From contig NZ_CP050695.1 in the NCBI RefSeq assembly GCF_012044895.1, positions 3,874,501 to 3,938,500 on the forward strand: a stretch of 64,000 nt of DNA, written 5' to 3'. Below, piece by piece: positions 62,421 to 64,000 of the stretch. Each line of letters opens with the position of its first letter. The stretch's first letter is position 1. This stretch comes from Aquisalimonas sp. 2447 (GTDB lineage: Bacteria > Pseudomonadota > Gammaproteobacteria > Nitrococcales > Aquisalimonadaceae). Made by a program: the position numbers and the translations under genes. The notes under the pieces were generated by a model, which had not been told where the DNA came from, made no database searches, and was given only the letters and a program-made list of their open reading frames with translations.

Positions 62421-62476
62421 GGGAGACGCTGAACCAGCCGGGAGCGCGTGTCCGCGCGAATTATTCAGCGTTTCCT
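62421..62476. repeat. Palindromic element, GGAGACGCTGA family, copy 2
   Basis: Begins GGGAGACGCTGAACCAG and ends AATTATTCAGCGTTTCCTT, so its ends are imperfect inverted copies, and its interior GCGCG tracts resemble those of the copy at 42178-42228. It runs into the stop codon of ccsB (62476-62478) and lies about 70 bp before dsbA on the minus strand. It could act as an attenuating hairpin between the two genes. Confidence 0.75.
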
Positions 62477-63639
62477 TAAAGCTCGCCGTAGGAGTGCAGA
62501 CCGCTGAGGAAGATATTCACACCCAGGAACGTGAACGTCACCACGAACAGCCCCACCACGGCCCACCATGCCATGGGCGTGCCGCGCCAGCCCTTGGTGA
62601 AGCGCAGGTGCAGCCAGGCGGCGTAGTTCAACCAGGTGATCAACGACCAGGTCTCCTTGGGATCCCAGCTCCAGTAACCGCCCCATGCCTCGGCCGCCCA
62701 CAGGGCACCCAGGATGGTGGCAATGGTGAAGAAGGCGAAGCCCAGGGCAATGTTCTTGTACATGAGATCATCCATGACCTCCGGCGACGGCAGGCCGCGC
62801 CGCTGCCAGGCATCAGGCATGCGCGCCTGAATGAGGTAGGCCACGCCGATCATGGCAGCGATGGCGAACGCCCCGTAGGCGACGAAGTTCGTCGGCACGT
62901 GGATCTTCATCCACCAGCTCTGCAGCGCCGGGATCAGTGGGTCGATCTCGTGGGCGCCCTGAACGAAGTGGTACCACAGCAGAAAACCGATGGACGCCGC
63001 GATGATCAGACCGACGAACCCCCCCAGCGCCCGGGTCTGATAGCGGTACTCGTAGTACAGGTAGATCAGCCCGGTGGTGAAGGCGAACAGGACGAACACC
63101 TCGTAGAGGTTGGTCACGGGAATACGCCCCACCTCCGGAGCGATCAGGTAGGACTCCCACCAGCGCACCAGCAGGCCTACCAGACCCGCGCCGCTGGCCA
63201 GCCACATCATGGCCGTACCCAGCCGCTCCAGGAACGCGGCCCGGCCCAGCAGTCCGGCAAAGTAGACCACGGGCGCCGCCAGGAACAGCGCGCACATCCA
63301 CATGATGGCGGCCTGGCTGGAGAGCAGGTAGTTCAGGAAGAAATCGCTCTCGGCCGCGGCCAGGTCCGGATAACGCATCACCGCGAACAGCGTCACGACG
63401 GCGACGATGATGGTGAACAGCCGCGCCGGTTTCCACATCCAGCCGATGGCCACGGTGGACGCCCAGGTCAGGTACAGGATGCCGTGCTCGTAGCGGTCCA
63501 TCCAGGGCGCGAAATGGTAGCTGGCATACACACTGCCGAGCAGCAACGCCACAGCCCAGACCCAGTCGAACAGGGACAGGCGCGCGAGAAAGCCGCGATC
63601 GTCGTAGGTGTGTTCACCAAGAATCTGCTGGGTACTCAT
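62476..63639 (-). CDS. ccsB: Cytochrome c biogenesis protein CcsB (CcsA/ResC family)
   Basis: Haem-handling membrane protein of the System II cytochrome c pathway, 387 residues with about eight to ten hydrophobic segments. The periplasmic WWD haem-binding signature is WGGYWSWDPKETWSLITWL near residues 315-333, and conserved His residues flank it. It works with ResB to export haem and attach it to apocytochromes. ATG 63639 has GGAG 7 nt upstream and overlaps the resB stop (ATGA). Its stop lies in a palindromic element. Confidence 0.92.
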   Translation of the reverse strand: MSTQQILGEHTYDDRGFLARLSLFDWVWAVALLLGSVYASYHFAPWMDRYEHGILYLTWASTVAIGWMWKPARLFTIIVAVVTLFAVMRYPDLAAAESDFFLNYLLSSQAAIMWMCALFLAAPVVYFAGLLGRAAFLERLGTAMMWLASGAGLVGLLVRWWESYLIAPEVGRIPVTNLYEVFVLFAFTTGLIYLYYEYRYQTRALGGFVGLIIAASIGFLLWYHFVQGAHEIDPLIPALQSWWMKIHVPTNFVAYGAFAIAAMIGVAYLIQARMPDAWQRRGLPSPEVMDDLMYKNIALGFAFFTIATILGALWAAEAWGGYWSWDPKETWSLITWLNYAAWLHLRFTKGWRGTPMAWWAVVGLFVVTFTFLGVNIFLSGLHSYGEL

Positions 63640-64000
63640 GTGTTGTCTCCGTTCACCCCGTTGGCGGCATCCCTGCGGCGATCTCCGAATCGTTGCTCAA
63701 GATCCCCCTCCAGCTTGCCAAAGGCCTTGGCAAAGCCCATGGGATCGCGCTGGCTGGATCCAGCCAGCAGCACCTGCGCGCCGCGGGATGCAGGCCGCAC
63801 CCAACACCACACGCGCCGGTGGGCCACGTAGAACAGCAGGAATATCCCCACCGTCAACAGTAGCGACCCGAAGTAGACAATGTTCTGGCCTGGTGCCCGT
63901 GCGATCTGCAGACCGGTGGCCTGGCGGTGATCGAAGTCGGTGAGCTCCAGGAACACGGGCGCTTCGTACTCTGCCAACGCCGTCATGGCGGTAATGGCGT
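63636..64000 (-). CDS. resB: Cytochrome c biogenesis protein ResB, C-terminal part
   Basis: The last 120 or so residues of ResB (Ccs1); the rest lies beyond the right window edge. The frame is open to the last base, so the ATG at 63986 is internal. Visible are the end of the periplasmic domain (FLELTDFDHRQATGLQIARA), the PGQNIVYFGSLLL segment, the last transmembrane helix (TVGIFLLFYVAHRRVW) and a cytoplasmic tail with FAKAFGKLEGDLEQRF. The partner CcsB gene overlaps by 4 bp. Confidence 0.9.
   Translation of the reverse strand, partial: AITAMTALAEYEAPVFLELTDFDHRQATGLQIARAPGQNIVYFGSLLLTVGIFLLFYVAHRRVWCWVRPASRGAQVLLAGSSQRDPMGFAKAFGKLEGDLEQRFGDRRRDAANGVNGDNT

Overview
The window comes from a high-GC (roughly two-thirds G+C) gammaproteobacterium. 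The strongly acidic proteins, the TRAP transporter, the ResB/CcsB cytochrome c system and the fatty-acid gene content suggest a halophilic member of the Ectothiorhodospiraceae/Chromatiales. This placement is an inference from gene content, not from a phylogenetic marker.

Layout. 1-2642: the end of a TAXI-type TRAP binding protein and its fused permease. 2663-6752: a TetR regulator divergent from a single-chain biotin-dependent acyl-CoA carboxylase, with a perfect palindrome between them. 6862-11063: an RND efflux pair whose permease is cut by an in-frame amber codon. 11109-13440: small metabolic genes (GNAT, thioesterase, TIGR02450, PEBP). 13493-19282: a zinc-homeostasis region with a NicO-like membrane protein, a Zur box, a 39-residue ORF, znuCBA, two COG0523 GTPases and a WD40 remnant, the last two joined by a deletion/frameshift scar. 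19335-22343: a DUF3581 protein, two orphan fragments and malonyl-CoA decarboxylase. 22479-34192: moaA and an aerobic-type cobalamin cluster (cobM, cobE, cobL, cobK, cobJ, cobI, cobH, cobG, cbiD) with an embedded ABC-2 exporter. A cobalamin riboswitch lies upstream of cbiD. cbiD appears to take the place of cobF. 34296-36699: ubiG, a small exported protein and a flavin amine oxidase. 36993-43896: TauE/SafE, a PcaD-like hydrolase, a dienoyl-CoA isomerase-like crotonase, two acyl-CoA dehydrogenases and a divergent acyl-CoA ligase. 44102-56640: a six-gene amidoligase/ATP-grasp/alpha-E/transglutaminase cluster. 56750-58470: an intact IS30 element next to a decayed IS256-type transposase. 58639-60879: a GAF-GGDEF-EAL protein. 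60898-64000: an EEP-family phosphohydrolase, dsbA, ccsB and the end of resB.

The most unusual system is the 12.5-kb cluster at 44102-56640. It encodes a stand-alone circularly permuted ATP-grasp protein, a stand-alone alpha-E protein, a second copy of both fused in one chain, a small active-looking transglutaminase, and two tandem transglutaminase-DUF2126 (amidoligase) giants. The second giant keeps the fold-level similarity but has lost the transglutaminase Cys and His and the recognisable amidoligase motifs, so it looks like a pseudoenzyme partner. The family type is known from comparative genomics as a predicted peptide-ligation/modification system without an assigned product. The active/inactive tandem pair is the new point here.

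The non-coding layer is also rich. At least eleven copies of a short modular palindrome (a GTAGGG-type end plus an 8-bp-arm hairpin) fill the intergenic spaces at 23.6, 27.1-27.4, 36.7-37.0 and 38.7 kb. A second palindrome family (GGAGACGCTGA ends) occurs at 42.2 and 62.4 kb. Two Zur-box-like sites, one TetR-type operator and a cobalamin riboswitch can be read directly. I recognised no tRNA, rRNA or CRISPR array.
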